The position numbers and the translations under genes are program-made. A DNA stretch of 64,000 bases from Pseudomonadota bacterium (GTDB taxonomy: Bacteria > Campylobacterota > Campylobacteria > Campylobacterales > Sulfurospirillaceae). The stretch is taken from NCBI GenBank assembly GCA_017860615.1, contig JAGDMU010000013.1:20996-84995 (forward strand), given 5' to 3'. Positions 48,036 through 57,849 of this stretch are shown piece after piece (position 1 is the first letter of the stretch; each line of letters starts with the position of its first letter). The notes under the pieces were generated by a model that had not been told where the DNA came from, ran no database searches, and saw only the letters and a program-made list of their open reading frames with translations.

Positions 48036-49868
48036 ATGAAACAATTACGAGAATGCTCTATTGAAGAATTGAACGAATATTGTGAGCAAATTAGGCAAAA
48101 AATTATTCAAACCGTCAGTAAAAATGGAGGTCATCTTAGCAGTAATGTAGGTGCAGTAGAGCTTATTGTAGCGATGCACTACGTTTTTGATGTGAAGAAT
48201 GATCCTTTTATTTTTGATGTGAGTCATCAAGCTTATACCCATAAACTGTTAACAGATCGTTGGGATCGTTTTGATACCCTCCGAGAACTTGATGGTATTA
48301 GTGGCTACACAAGGCCAGATGAGTCACCTTGCGACTACTTTGTTGCAGGACATAGTTCCACTTCTATTTCACTTGCCGTGGGTGCTGCTAAAGCTATAGC
48401 GCTTAAAGGTGAGCAGTATAAGCGTGTCCCTGTTGCGCTTATTGGTGATGGCTCTTTAAGTGCAGGTATGGTGTATGAAGCACTTAATGAACTTGGAGAT
48501 CGCAGATACCCTGTTGTTATCATTCTTAATGACAACAAAATGAGTATTTCTAAGCCTATTGGTGCCATTAGTAAATTTTTATCGAGTGCGATGGCGGGTG
48601 ATTTTTATCAAAAAATTAAAAAAACAACAGAGCAGATTTTACAGTATTTGCCAGAGAGTGCTACCTATATGGCAAAAAAGTTTGAAGAAAGTTTCAAGCT
48701 CATCACTCCTGGTATCTTATTTGAAGAGTTAGGAATTGACTATATTGGACCTATTGATGGGCATGATGTAGAGAGTCTTATCAAAGCACTCCAATCGGCA
48801 CGAAGCCTCAAAAAACCTGTCATTATTCATGCTCAGACCCTTAAAGGGAAAGGGTATGAGATGGCAGAAGGATACTATGAGAAGTGGCATGGTGTAGGGC
48901 CATTTGATGTCGCGAGTGGCGAAGCCATTAAACAAGGTGTGAGTAAGAATGCAACGACTATGTATTCTGAAGCATTAATGACATTAGCAAAGACACATGA
49001 CAACGTTGTTGGTGTTACAGCAGCAATGCCAAGTGGAACAGGTCTTTCTCCTCTTATTCAAGCTTATCCTAACCGTTTTTGGGATGTGGCAATCGCTGAG
49101 CAACATGCTGTTACCTCTATGTGTGCAATGGCAAAAGAGGGTTTTAAACCTTATATCAGTATCTACTCAACTTTTTTACAAAGAGCTTATGATCAAGTGA
49201 TTCATGATGCTTGTATTATGAATTTGGATGTTGTTTTCGCAATTGATCGTGCGGGGATTGTAGGTGAAGATGGGGAGACACATCAAGGAGCATTTGATAT
49301 TTCCTATCTAAGTGCTATACCAAATATGACATTAATGGCTCCACGTGATGAGCGAGGAATGCATGCAGCGATTCATTACTCTTATATACACAAAGGTCCA
49401 CTAGCCATTCGTTATCCTAGAGGAGCTTTTTTAGAATCTGATATTTTTGAATCATTGCCGTTTGAATATGGGAAAGCACAACTTCTTCAAGAAGGTGCAA
49501 GCAGTATTCTTCTTTTAGGTTATGGCAGTGGTGTTGGGAAAGCAGTTGCGACCGCAAAATTACTAGCAGAAAAAGGTATTGAGGCAGCCATTGTTGATTT
49601 ACGATTTGTAAAACCACTGGACGAGCCATTATTGATTTCTTTAGCGCAAGAGTATGATCAGTGGTATGTCTTTAGTGATAGTGCAAAAATAGGGGGCGTA
49701 GGCTCGCTATTGATGACTCTTAAAGAAAAACACGCTTTAAATGTAAAGATTAAAACATTTGAATATGAAGATGTTTTTATCACACATGGCGCGACACATC
49801 TTATCGAAAAGCGATTAGGGATCGGTTTAGAACAATTAGCGGAAACAATTTTACAAGAACTCTATTAA
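48036..49868 (+). CDS. dxs: 1-deoxy-D-xylulose-5-phosphate synthase
   Basis: Entry enzyme of the MEP isoprenoid pathway, thiamine-diphosphate dependent; 610 aa. GGHLSSNVGAVELIVAMHYVF, HQAYTHKLLTDR, GHSSTSISLAVGAA, the ThDP motif GDGSLSAGMVYEALNELG with NDNKMSIS, and the transketolase-like IAEQHAVTSMCAMAKEG. Complete length. Last gene of the pheA-hisC-fliFGH-dxs run. Confidence 0.97.
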   Translation: MKQLRECSIEELNEYCEQIRQKIIQTVSKNGGHLSSNVGAVELIVAMHYVFDVKNDPFIFDVSHQAYTHKLLTDRWDRFDTLRELDGISGYTRPDESPCDYFVAGHSSTSISLAVGAAKAIALKGEQYKRVPVALIGDGSLSAGMVYEALNELGDRRYPVVIILNDNKMSISKPIGAISKFLSSAMAGDFYQKIKKTTEQILQYLPESATYMAKKFEESFKLITPGILFEELGIDYIGPIDGHDVESLIKALQSARSLKKPVIIHAQTLKGKGYEMAEGYYEKWHGVGPFDVASGEAIKQGVSKNATTMYSEALMTLAKTHDNVVGVTAAMPSGTGLSPLIQAYPNRFWDVAIAEQHAVTSMCAMAKEGFKPYISIYSTFLQRAYDQVIHDACIMNLDVVFAIDRAGIVGEDGETHQGAFDISYLSAIPNMTLMAPRDERGMHAAIHYSYIHKGPLAIRYPRGAFLESDIFESLPFEYGKAQLLQEGASSILLLGYGSGVGKAVATAKLLAEKGIEAAIVDLRFVKPLDEPLLISLAQEYDQWYVFSDSAKIGGVGSLLMTLKEKHALNVKIKTFEYEDVFITHGATHLIEKRLGIGLEQLAETILQELY

Positions 49869-49957
49869 TTAATAAAAAATATTAGTTGATTTTATTTCAT
49901 ATAAATTGATCTAAACTATGGAATCATTCAAAGAAATATTATAGAAAGGGGTTTATT

Positions 49958-50374
49958 ATGAATGATTTCATTAATCTTCTTAAAACCAAAGAGCTTAAAG
50001 CAACGCCCCAAAGAATATCTGTTCTCAAAGAGTTAGGTAAAAAGATGCATCCTACCATTGATGATCTTTATGAAGCGCTCAGAAAAGAGAATCCATCGAT
50101 GTCTTTGGCAACGGTTTATAAAAATCTTGCAACACTGAAAGAAAAAGGTGTGGTTATTGAGGTAAATACTGCTGAGGGAAAAATGCGTTATGATATCTAT
50201 TCAAAGCCACATATTCACCTGATATGTCATCAATGTGGGGCTATTGAAGATGTTGATTATGACCAAAGTCTGTTTGAATATCAAACAACATTGGAAGCGA
50301 TGAAAAGTGTTAAAATTGACCGTATGGATGTGATTGCAAGCGTTGAATCATGTTCGATTTGTCAAAAAAAGTAG
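49958..50374 (+). CDS. perR: Fur-family repressor, PerR type
   Basis: 138 aa metal-dependent regulator. Winged helix with LKATPQRISVLKEL and SLATVYKNLATLKEKG; the dimer domain has PHIHLICHQCGAIED and CSICQKK, i.e. two CxxC pairs for structural zinc. Convergent with the peroxiredoxin gene. Position and partner favour PerR (peroxide sensing) over Fur. Upstream 89 bases are AT-rich and could carry an autoregulatory box, which I cannot define. Confidence 0.85.
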   Translation: MNDFINLLKTKELKATPQRISVLKELGKKMHPTIDDLYEALRKENPSMSLATVYKNLATLKEKGVVIEVNTAEGKMRYDIYSKPHIHLICHQCGAIEDVDYDQSLFEYQTTLEAMKSVKIDRMDVIASVESCSICQKK

Positions 50375-50385
50375 AAAAAAGAAAG

Positions 50386-50408
50386 CTAAGAGAGATTTAC
50401 TCTCTTAG
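50386..50408. terminator. Bidirectional terminator between perR and the peroxiredoxin
   Basis: CTAAGAGAG-ATTTA-CTCTCTTAG, nine perfect pairs with AAG/AGCTT flanks, between the two convergent stops. Confidence 0.75.
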
Positions 50409-50421
50409 TTAGCTTTGTAGA

Positions 50422-51018
50422 TTAAAGTTTATCGGAGTTATGGGCTAAATAATCTGCAACACCTTCTGTGCTTGCTGTCATACCTTTATCACCTTTTTGC
50501 CAACCTGCTGGGCATACTTCACCGTATTCATTTGTAAAGAGCATTGTATCGATCATTCTTAACATCTCATCAATGTTTCTTCCAAGTGGTAAGTCATTGA
50601 TAACAGCATGTCTTACCGTACCATCTTTATCGATCAAGAATGAGCCACGAAGTGCAATACCCTCTTTGAAAAGTACATCATAATCACGAGAAATTTGTTT
50701 GGTAATATCTGCAACCAATGGGAATCTTACTTGACCAATACCACCTTGATTCACTGGGGTATTTTTCCAAGCAAAGTGTGAAAATTGTGAGTCGATAGAG
50801 ACACCAATCACATTAATGCCACGGTTTTTAAACTCTTCCAATCTCTTATCAAATGCAATGATCTCTGATGGACATACAAATGTAAAATCTAACGGATAAA
50901 AGAAAAGAACTGTACCTTTTGAGCCAAAGTTTTCATACAGATTAAAATTATCGACAATTTGATTGTCACCAAGTACTGCTGTTGCAGTAAAATTAGGAGC
51001 TTTATTAGTTACTAACAT
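50422..51018 (-). CDS. ahpC: Typical 2-Cys peroxiredoxin (AhpC/TsaA)
   Basis: 198 aa. Peroxidatic Cys in PLDFTFVCPSEIIAFDKR near residue 49; resolving Cys in EYGEVCPAGWQKGDKGM near 170. It detoxifies peroxides and in Campylobacterota usually takes electrons from thioredoxin, since ahpF is missing there. Next to perR it is a plausible PerR target (inference). Confidence 0.95.
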   Translation of the reverse strand: MLVTNKAPNFTATAVLGDNQIVDNFNLYENFGSKGTVLFFYPLDFTFVCPSEIIAFDKRLEEFKNRGINVIGVSIDSQFSHFAWKNTPVNQGGIGQVRFPLVADITKQISRDYDVLFKEGIALRGSFLIDKDGTVRHAVINDLPLGRNIDEMLRMIDTMLFTNEYGEVCPAGWQKGDKGMTASTEGVADYLAHNSDKL

Positions 51019-51055
51019 GAGTATCCTTTAATTGAGAATTTTTATTGATACAGAA

Positions 51056-51061
51056 ATTATA
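51056..51061 (-). promoter_or_regulatory. -10 box of the peroxiredoxin promoter
   Basis: Minus-strand AATTGTATAATTTC, an extended -10 about 37 bases before the start codon. Confidence 0.6.
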
Positions 51062-51126
51062 CAATTAAATATAAAAAACTCTTTTAATCAGTAAGACTAG
51101 TTTTATCCAATAAGGTTTAATCCAAA

Positions 51127-53097
51127 TTAGGTTCTAAACTCTCCCAATTTATGGTTGAGGTTCTCAGTCATACGGCTTAGATGTTCAGCGGCTCCTGCGA
51201 TTTCTTCAACACTACGGCTATTCTCCGTTGAAATTTTATTGATTTCACCTATTTTGGTGATAATAAGTTCTATTTCATTACCCGTTTGAAGATAATTATC
51301 AACAGTACTCTCTGTGATTTTTGTAACAGAATCAATAATTTTGAAACTTTCTTGTAAGCGATTTTCAACTTCTTGTGCTGTTGTAGCAAGCTCTTCAACT
51401 TTTTTGGAATTAGAACTCATTTGATCGCTCGAATTAACAATAGATTGGACAATGACATTAATAGTAGCGTTAATCTCTATAAGGCTTTTTTGGGTACGTT
51501 CAGCCAATTTGCGTACTTCATCGGCAACAACAGCAAAACCACGACCGTGTTCGCCTGCACGTGCCGCTTCAATAGCAGCATTGAGTGCTAAAAGATTGGT
51601 TTGATCTGCAATGTCACTAATGACAGTTAAAACGCTTCTGACTTGTTCAGCGTCTACACTTAGTTGATTGAGTCTTTGTGCAAGTTCAATTTCCGTTGCT
51701 GAGCTTTTTTGAATTTCTTCAGTTAAAGCAACAACAGCGCTACTTGCTGAGTAGAGTGAACTATTGGCTTTAATCATATCTTCTTTGCTATTTTTTGCTT
51801 GATCAATTGAACCTAACATATTATTACGGACTTGATTGGCTTGATGGGTTGTATCAAGAACAATAGTGGTTGATTTTTCAACCAATTTCTCGACTTGCAA
51901 AGAGGTGGTGGAAAGCTCATGCGAAATCGAAGAATTTTCGCTAGAAAGTGACTTTGCATTGCAGATTAAGATACGCACTTTTTCAATAAAGTTATTGATT
52001 TGCTCGCTGGCTTGTGCAATTTCATCATTACCTCGTATTTGAAGTTTTCGTGTAAGGTCACCATCCCCGCTAGAGAGCTCTTTTGCTTTTTCTATAAGAT
52101 TATTGAGTGGCTTTGTAATGATTTGATTAATAATAATCCAGATGATGAGCACAATAATAAATGTCATGATTAAAGAGGTAATAATAAGATTGTTTCTAAG
52201 CTTATCATTAGCTGCCTGGAAATCTTTTTCATTGGCTTTGGCCACTAAAATCCAATTCCATTTATCAAAAGCTTGAAAACTTACGATCTTAGCTTCACCT
52301 TCTTCATTAATATGGAGTAAGCCATTTTTTTGAGAAAGTATTTTTTTATCAAGCTCAGAAGCAATTTTTGCACCATCCATTTTAGGATGCACGTCGTATG
52401 ATTCACTTTTGGTATTCATAGCATAAAAGTAGCCATTTTCACCAATTTTCATACTATTGATTTGATGCTCTAGCGCTTTAAGACCTTCTGTAAAATTATA
52501 ACCGATAAATAAAATGCCTAAGATTTTATCGTCTTCGATAATGGGTGCATAAACAGTGATGTAATCTTTGCCAAAAAGCCTTGCACTACCAATATATTGT
52601 TTTTTCTTCATAATAGGCTCATATGCAGGGCTGTTTTTGCCTAAAAAAGTTCCCATTGCACGAGTCCCATCTTCTTTTTTAAGTGAAGTAGAAACACGAA
52701 CAAAGTCATCACCGTTTAAAGCAAAAATAGTAGCAACAGCACCTGTTAGGTCTGTAAAAGCTTCGACTTTCGCGAAATTATTATTGAGTGTATAACCACC
52801 TGCTGCGATTAAAGGTGTATCAACACCATTGACTTTGACTTTTTCATTAGGATTTATATGAAAGCTTCCAAAACCAGATTCAAAGATACTGAAAAGTTTT
52901 ATTGCAGTATCTTCAAGTGCACTGTTATAAACTTTAACTGTCTGCTCTAACCCAGTAATATTTGCATTTATTTTTTGCTCAGTCTCTTGTTGAATGTAAC
53001 CCGTAAGATAAAAATTGATATAAAAAATAAAAGCAAAAATAGATACAGAAACAATTAGTACTTGTAAAATTGTTACTTTTTTTGCTATAGAATTCAT
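51127..53097 (-). CDS. Methyl-accepting chemotaxis protein with periplasmic Cache domain
   Basis: 656 aa receptor. Membrane helix 1 at about 8-30, a periplasmic Cache-type sensor to about 290 ([38 protein letters not shown], split by short gaps in reading), helix 2 at about 302-324, HAMP, then the coiled-coil signalling domain with the tip block [20 protein letters not shown] and [18 protein letters not shown]. The ligand is unknown. It would feed the CheW/CheA system at 31-35 kb. ATG has GGAG upstream. Confidence 0.93.
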   Translation of the reverse strand: MNSIAKKVTILQVLIVSVSIFAFIFYINFYLTGYIQQETEQKINANITGLEQTVKVYNSALEDTAIKLFSIFESGFGSFHINPNEKVKVNGVDTPLIAAGGYTLNNNFAKVEAFTDLTGAVATIFALNGDDFVRVSTSLKKEDGTRAMGTFLGKNSPAYEPIMKKKQYIGSARLFGKDYITVYAPIIEDDKILGILFIGYNFTEGLKALEHQINSMKIGENGYFYAMNTKSESYDVHPKMDGAKIASELDKKILSQKNGLLHINEEGEAKIVSFQAFDKWNWILVAKANEKDFQAANDKLRNNLIITSLIMTFIIVLIIWIIINQIITKPLNNLIEKAKELSSGDGDLTRKLQIRGNDEIAQASEQINNFIEKVRILICNAKSLSSENSSISHELSTTSLQVEKLVEKSTTIVLDTTHQANQVRNNMLGSIDQAKNSKEDMIKANSSLYSASSAVVALTEEIQKSSATEIELAQRLNQLSVDAEQVRSVLTVISDIADQTNLLALNAAIEAARAGEHGRGFAVVADEVRKLAERTQKSLIEINATINVIVQSIVNSSDQMSSNSKKVEELATTAQEVENRLQESFKIIDSVTKITESTVDNYLQTGNEIELIITKIGEINKISTENSRSVEEIAGAAEHLSRMTENLNHKLGEFRT

Positions 53098-53473
53098 GCA
53101 TTGTCTCCAAACTAAAATATAATTTAATTATGATATGAAAATATACCTTTTAATAGAGTTAAATAATTTCAAATAGTTTAAATATTTTTGACCTTTTTTG
53201 AAAAATGAGAACTGAAGAGATAAAAAAAGATTTGATATATTCAAATGCAAAAAAATAGTTAAGTAAGTTGTTTTCATATGAGCCATTGAATGTTATCCTT
53301 TCGATAAAGCGTTTTAAGATGAGATATCATGACCGAAAAGAAGGCTCTATTTAGAATTAACTAAATTAAGCTATTTATTTAGTTTTTAACTAGCAATTTG
53401 GTTTTAATATCAATTTTAATTTAGTTTCGATATAGTTTTTTGTTAGTAAAAAATACCGAGTTAAGGAGAAATT
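53098..53473. other. 376-base AT-rich divergent intergenic region
   Basis: No gene seen. It separates the chemoreceptor (-) from the ferredoxin (+). A hairpin with arms AACTAAAT (53359-53366) and ATTTAGTT (53377-53384) is followed by TTTT. Downstream, TTTAGTT-like motifs and T-tracts recur up to the ferredoxin start, as in Campylobacterota sigma-70 promoters. I see no sigma-54 consensus and no tRNA. Confidence 0.5.
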
Positions 53474-53758
53474 ATGGCAGTAAAAATTACTGATATTTGT
53501 ATCGCATGTGGTGCCTGTATCGATGAGTGCCCAGTAGAAGCAATTGTAGATGATAGTGATAACCCAACAGGTGCAGATATCTATTATGTCTATGCTGACA
53601 AATGTGTAGAATGTGTTGGTCATCATGATGCTCCAGCATGTGCAGAAGCATGCCCAACTGAAGGATGTATTGTATGGGATGCTCCGTATCCTGGACAACC
53701 AAGTCGCGATGAAATCGGCGCAGATATGAGAAAAGGCACAACACCTTGTGCTGAATAA
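53474..53758 (+). CDS. 2[4Fe-4S] ferredoxin, Alvin type
   Basis: 94 aa electron carrier. First cluster site CIACGACIDECP, second CVECVGHHDAPACAEACP with the longer spacing (C-x2-C-x8-C-x3-C) typical of Allochromatium-type ferredoxins. A C-terminal extension of about 25 residues follows. RBS AAGGAG. It is a paralogue of the ferredoxin at 61.6 kb. A likely partner is pyruvate or 2-oxoglutarate:ferredoxin oxidoreductase encoded elsewhere (inference). Confidence 0.95.
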   Translation: MAVKITDICIACGACIDECPVEAIVDDSDNPTGADIYYVYADKCVECVGHHDAPACAEACPTEGCIVWDAPYPGQPSRDEIGADMRKGTTPCAE

Positions 53759-53763
53759 TACCT

Positions 53764-53787
53764 ACAAAGAGGGGTGACCCTCTTTGT
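53764..53787 (+). terminator. Terminator of the ferredoxin gene
   Basis: ACAAAGAGGG-GTGA-CCCTCTTTGT, ten perfect pairs, followed by CTTT, 5 bases after the stop. Confidence 0.8.
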
Positions 53788-53836
53788 CTTTAAAACCTAA
53801 AAACATTATTTAATTGATATTAAAAAAAAAATCTGC

Positions 53837-53842
53837 TATACT
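53837..53842 (+). promoter_or_regulatory. -10 box of the ndk promoter
   Basis: CTGCTATACTCCC, extended -10, 56 bases before the GTG start and downstream of an A-tract. Confidence 0.6.
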
Positions 53843-53898
53843 CCCACGTTCTAATTCCCTACAAAGTTATGAAATTCAATTATATATAGGAGAGGATT

Positions 53899-54312
53899 GT
53901 GGAGAGCACATTATCCATTATTAAGCCAGATGCAGTAGCTAAAAATGTTATTGGTAAAATTGTTGACAGATTTGAATCAAATGGATTAAAAATTGCAGCG
54001 ATGAAAAAAGTACAACTCAGTCAAGCTGATGCAGAGGCTTTTTATGCAGTTCACGCAAGTAGACCATTTTTTGGTGATCTTGTTAAGTTTATGATTAGTG
54101 GTCCAGTGGTGGTTATGGTATTAGAGGGCGAAAATGCTGTTCTTAAAAATCGTGATCTTATGGGAGCAACTAATCCTAAAGAAGCAGCAAAAGGCACTAT
54201 TAGAGCAGATTTTGCTGATAGTATTGATGCTAACGCTGTTCATGGTAGCGATAGCTTAGAGAATGCAAAAATCGAAATTGATTTCTTTTTTGCAAGAAGA
54301 GAAATTCTTTAA
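53899..54312 (+). CDS. ndk: Nucleoside diphosphate kinase (GTG start)
   Basis: Balances nucleoside triphosphates; 137 aa. [20 protein letters not shown] at the N-terminus and the active-site block [12 protein letters not shown] near 113-124 with the phosphorylated His. GTG is chosen because AGGAGAGG lies just upstream and no ATG is available. yceD follows 5 bases later. Confidence 0.96.
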   Translation: MESTLSIIKPDAVAKNVIGKIVDRFESNGLKIAAMKKVQLSQADAEAFYAVHASRPFFGDLVKFMISGPVVVMVLEGENAVLKNRDLMGATNPKEAAKGTIRADFADSIDANAVHGSDSLENAKIEIDFFFARREIL

Positions 54313-54317
54313 TACCA

Positions 54318-54686
54318 ATGCAGATTGAATTCAAAAAAATTCCCGCAAATGGGATTCATTTTGAAACATCTTTAAGTGAGATTAGATTTTTCGGAGAAGC
54401 TTTAAAAACAAGTAAGACAATGGTAAAATGCACAGGTACTATGGAAGGAAACCTTCCTCTCGTGTGTGACAGATGTGCTGAAAGTTTTATGCTTATGGTG
54501 AATGAGAGTGTTGAAGTCTTTGCAAGCGAAGGTCTTTATGAAGATCAAGAAGGTGAAGAACTTTTAAATGTAATAGAATTTTTTGATGGTTCGATTGATA
54601 TTGATACAATGCTTCAAAGTGAAATCGAAGCTTTCAAAAGCGATTACCACTATTGTGGACAATGTGAACAACTAAAAGGAGAATAA
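54318..54686 (+). CDS. yceD: YceD/DUF177 family protein
   Basis: 122 aa, a protein commonly encoded directly before rpmF and linked to ribosome (23S rRNA) maturation. Marks: [14 protein letters not shown] (CxxC) in the middle and [10 protein letters not shown] at the end, a probable zinc site. One base separates its TAA from rpmF. Confidence 0.88.
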   Translation: MQIEFKKIPANGIHFETSLSEIRFFGEALKTSKTMVKCTGTMEGNLPLVCDRCAESFMLMVNESVEVFASEGLYEDQEGEELLNVIEFFDGSIDIDTMLQSEIEAFKSDYHYCGQCEQLKGE

Positions 54687-54687
54687 A

Positions 54688-54840
54688 ATGGCTGTACCTA
54701 AGAGACGCGTAAGCAAAACCAGAGGCGCGAAAAGAAGAACTCATTATAAAGTAACGCTTCCAATGCCTGTTAAAGATAGTGATGGAACATGGAAAATGCC
54801 TCACAGAGTGAACAAAACAACAGGCGAATATAAAAACTAA
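54688..54840 (+). CDS. rpmF: Ribosomal protein bL32
   Basis: 50 aa, basic: [20 protein letters not shown] followed by a Lys/Asn-rich tail. It lacks the zinc cysteines of the C+ form. RBS AAGGAG. It abuts plsX with no gap. yceD-rpmF-plsX-fabH is a widely conserved operon coupling ribosome and membrane synthesis. Confidence 0.97.
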   Translation: MAVPKRRVSKTRGAKRRTHYKVTLPMPVKDSDGTWKMPHRVNKTTGEYKN

Positions 54841-55833
54841 ATGCTAACCATAGCAATTGACGCGATGGGAGGGGACTTCGGTCCCGCTCCGATTGTTGAA
54901 GGAACCCTTCATGCGCTAAGAGAACGTAACTTTAAGGCGCTTCTTGTTGGGGACGTAAGCGTTCTCAAATCTTTAACTCCCGATGAATACTTAGATAGAA
55001 TTTCATTTGTTGAAGCAAATGATATCCTTGATATGCACGAAGCAGCAACGAATGCCCTCAAACGTAAAGAGACATCTATTTATAAAGCAGTGGATCTTGT
55101 CAAAGATAAAGTAGCCGATGCTGTTGTTTCCATGGGACACAGTGGTGCTACGATGAGTTTGGCAACACTACGCATAGGAAGACTTAAAGGGGTTTTACGC
55201 CCAGCGATCGCTACGATTATGCCAACGGCAATTGCAGGAAAGCTAAGTTTAGTATTAGATGTAGGTGCCAATGTAGATTGTAAAGCAGAGCATTTAGCAC
55301 AATTTGCCATAATGGGTGAAGCCTATGCTAAAGATGTTTTAAAAATATCTAAACCTAAAGTCGGTCTTCTTTCTAATGGTGAAGAGGAAAGTAAAGGTAA
55401 TGAAATTACGAAAGAGGCCTTTTTAGCACTCAAAAAACTTGATAGTTTTGTTGGTAATGTAGAAGGTAATAATGTTTTTGATGGTTCTGTGGATGTCATC
55501 GTGTGTGATGGTTTTGTAGGTAATATTTTACTTAAAGCCAGCGAAGGTGTTGCAGACTCGATTACCAAAATTATCAAGCAAAATGTAAGACGCTCCCCAC
55601 TAGCAATAGCTGGAGCTGTATTAATGCGAAAAGTGTTTAAAGTGCTTAAAAAACAAGTGGATTACGCTGAGTACGGTGGCGCACCATTGATTGGTATTAA
55701 TGGTTGTGCCATTATTGGACATGGTAAAAGTAACTCCAAAGCAGTGAAAAATGCTATCTATCAAGCGATTAATTTTTCAAGCTCAAATATTAATAAAGAT
55801 ATTGAGCAAAAATTAGCGCTCTTAGAGCAATAA
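54841..55833 (+). CDS. plsX: Phosphate acyltransferase PlsX
   Basis: Makes acyl-phosphate from acyl-ACP for phospholipid synthesis; 330 aa. [18 protein letters not shown] at the N-terminus, [12 protein letters not shown] near 98, [13 protein letters not shown], and [11 protein letters not shown] near 203. Starts directly after the rpmF stop; fabH follows after 9 bases. Confidence 0.96.
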   Translation: MLTIAIDAMGGDFGPAPIVEGTLHALRERNFKALLVGDVSVLKSLTPDEYLDRISFVEANDILDMHEAATNALKRKETSIYKAVDLVKDKVADAVVSMGHSGATMSLATLRIGRLKGVLRPAIATIMPTAIAGKLSLVLDVGANVDCKAEHLAQFAIMGEAYAKDVLKISKPKVGLLSNGEEESKGNEITKEAFLALKKLDSFVGNVEGNNVFDGSVDVIVCDGFVGNILLKASEGVADSITKIIKQNVRRSPLAIAGAVLMRKVFKVLKKQVDYAEYGGAPLIGINGCAIIGHGKSNSKAVKNAIYQAINFSSSNINKDIEQKLALLEQ

Positions 55834-55842
55834 AGGACAAAT

Positions 55843-56835
55843 ATGTACGCATCGTTAAAATCCATTGGAGGCTATGCCCCTTCTCGTATCCTCAGCAATA
55901 TTGATCTTGAAAAAATGGTTGAGACTACAGATGAATGGATTGAAAAGCGTACTGGAATTAAAGAGAGACGTATTGCAGGCGACGAAGAGGCTACAAGCGA
56001 TTTAGGTGTTAAAGCGGCACTGCTTGCTATTGAGCGTGCTGGTATTGCCAAAGAAGAAGTTGATCTTATCATCTGTGCAACACTTTCCCCTGATTATTTG
56101 TGTATGCCTTCTACAGCATGTGTTATCGCTGGTAAATTGGGCATTAACGATGTGATGGCATTTGATATTAGTGCTGCATGTAGCGGATTTGTTTATATGC
56201 TCTCTATGGCAAAAGCCTTTATTGAATCAGGTGCTAAGAAAAATGTTCTTTTAATTGGGGCAGAAAAAATTAGTAGTCTTGTTGATTATACTGATCGTGG
56301 TACCTGTATTCTTTTTGGTGATGGAGCAGGGGCCGCAATTATTGGTGTGACTGAGGATAAAAACGAAGCGATTTTAGATATTCATGCCTCAGCAGATGGT
56401 CGTTATGGAGATCTTCTTATTACCCCTGGCTGTGGTTCAAAGTATCCATGCTCACAGGAAACACTTGATAACAAACTCAATTACATCAAAATGCAAGGCA
56501 ATGATGTTTACAAAGTAGCGGTGAAAACACTGACAAATGATGTCATTGATATTTTAGAGAAGAACAATATAGCTGCTTCACAGATCGATCATTTTATTCC
56601 GCATCAAGCGAACCTTAGAATTATTGAAGCCGTTCGGGCAAAGCTTGATTTCCCCATTGAAAAGACTATTCTAACGGTTGCTAAATATGGCAATACCTCA
56701 GCTGCTTCTATTCCAATGGCAATCAATGATGCTTATGAAGAAGGACGCATTAAAAAAGGCGATCTAATGCTTTTAGATGCGTTTGGCGGTGGTTTCACTT
56801 GGGCTAGTGGACTTGTAAGGTTTGGTGGCAAATAA
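55843..56835 (+). CDS. fabH: 3-oxoacyl-ACP synthase III
   Basis: Starts fatty-acid synthesis by condensing acetyl-CoA with malonyl-ACP; 330 aa. Catalytic triad visible: Cys in DISAACSGF near 115, His in [10 protein letters not shown] near 253 and Asn in KYGNTSAAS near 286. [15 protein letters not shown] lies at the N-terminus. RBS AAGGA. Last gene of the operon. Confidence 0.97.
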   Translation: MYASLKSIGGYAPSRILSNIDLEKMVETTDEWIEKRTGIKERRIAGDEEATSDLGVKAALLAIERAGIAKEEVDLIICATLSPDYLCMPSTACVIAGKLGINDVMAFDISAACSGFVYMLSMAKAFIESGAKKNVLLIGAEKISSLVDYTDRGTCILFGDGAGAAIIGVTEDKNEAILDIHASADGRYGDLLITPGCGSKYPCSQETLDNKLNYIKMQGNDVYKVAVKTLTNDVIDILEKNNIAASQIDHFIPHQANLRIIEAVRAKLDFPIEKTILTVAKYGNTSAASIPMAINDAYEEGRIKKGDLMLLDAFGGGFTWASGLVRFGGK

Positions 56836-56855
56836 ATAGTCTCTATATTCTATGG

Positions 56856-56887
56856 TTACATGTAAGCATTTTAAAGCTTACATGTAA
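56856..56887. terminator. Bidirectional terminator between fabH and tyrA
   Basis: TTACATGTAAGC-ATTTTAAA-GCTTACATGTAA, twelve perfect pairs, ending 4 bases before the tyrA stop. Confidence 0.8.
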
Positions 56888-56890
56888 AAA

Positions 56891-57718
56891 TTAAAGGATT
56901 TTATGCAACGTTGTTGCTTTGCTCATCCACGCTTCAAGCCCACTCCAATCTTCTTCTTCAATCATTCTTTTTGATTTTTCTAACTCTTGTTCAAAGATCT
57001 GAATTGAATTCAATACATTAATCTTATTTTGTCTAAAAATATCAGACCACATTTGAGGCGAACTTTTAGCAACACGACTCATATCGCGAAAGCCACCTGC
57101 GGCAAGGGCTAGAATACTTTTGGGGTCTTCTTGCCCCATAACACTGTTTGCCAATGCGTAACTGATAACATGTGGCAGATGCGATATAAATGAGGCATGT
57201 GCATCATGGGCTTTTGGATCCATAAATACGATTTTCATTCCAATGTGTGAAAAGATCTGAATAGCTCGATTTTTATGTAAATCACCACTACTATCTGTAT
57301 CACAAAGGACGACTACTTTATCATGATAAAGATTTTGAATAGCAGCACTTGGACCAAACTTTTCAGTACCAGTCATTGGGTGTGCAGCAATAAAATTAGT
57401 ACGAATATTTTCAGGTACAGAATCAACAATTTCAGCTTTAGTGCTTCCCATATCGATAATTGTAGTGTTAGGTGAGACGTTTTGAAGATCTTGGAGTGCT
57501 TTGATAATACCGCCAACAGGGATGGAAAGAAACACAACATCACATGTTTTGATTTCAGCAAAAGAGACAATATCGTGGACAAGTCCCAATTTTAATGCCT
57601 CTTCACAGTGGCTTAAGTTATGATCGAAGCCAACAATTTTAGAGACCAATTTTGTATTTTGAAGCGCCAAGCCTAAGGAGCCTCCCATTAAACCTAAACC
57701 AACAATACCCACTACCAT
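56891..57718 (-). CDS. tyrA: Prephenate dehydrogenase
   Basis: NAD-dependent step towards tyrosine, 275 aa. Rossmann motif VGIVGLGLMGGSLGLAL at residues 3-19, then DMGSTKAEIV, AAHPMTGTEKFGPSAA (active-site His), SHLPHVISYALA and AAGGFRDMSRVAKSSPQMW. Start at 57718 (AAGGAG upstream, and the Rossmann motif begins here); an in-frame extension to 57766 is unlikely. Complements pheA at 42 kb. Confidence 0.95.
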   Translation of the reverse strand: MVVGIVGLGLMGGSLGLALQNTKLVSKIVGFDHNLSHCEEALKLGLVHDIVSFAEIKTCDVVFLSIPVGGIIKALQDLQNVSPNTTIIDMGSTKAEIVDSVPENIRTNFIAAHPMTGTEKFGPSAAIQNLYHDKVVVLCDTDSSGDLHKNRAIQIFSHIGMKIVFMDPKAHDAHASFISHLPHVISYALANSVMGQEDPKSILALAAGGFRDMSRVAKSSPQMWSDIFRQNKINVLNSIQIFEQELEKSKRMIEEEDWSGLEAWMSKATTLHKIL

Positions 57719-57803
57719 TAAGAAGCTCCTTCTTTCACACATCTTTGAGTGCCAAAAAATAGCCATTCTATGGGTTTAATAGGCACTTAATTCTAGAGAT
57801 GGT

Positions 57804-57809
57804 ATTATA
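57804..57809 (-). promoter_or_regulatory. -10 box of the tyrA promoter
   Basis: Minus-strand ACTATAATACC, 85 bases before the tyrA start, in the divergent gap with bamA. Confidence 0.5.
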
Positions 57810-57849
57810 GTTCAAAATATCTAAAAATTATATTCTAGGGCTAATCAGT

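Noticed and set aside
44472..49868. Gap where fliI might be expected after fliH
   Set aside because: dxs following fliH is the normal order in relatives; not a loss.
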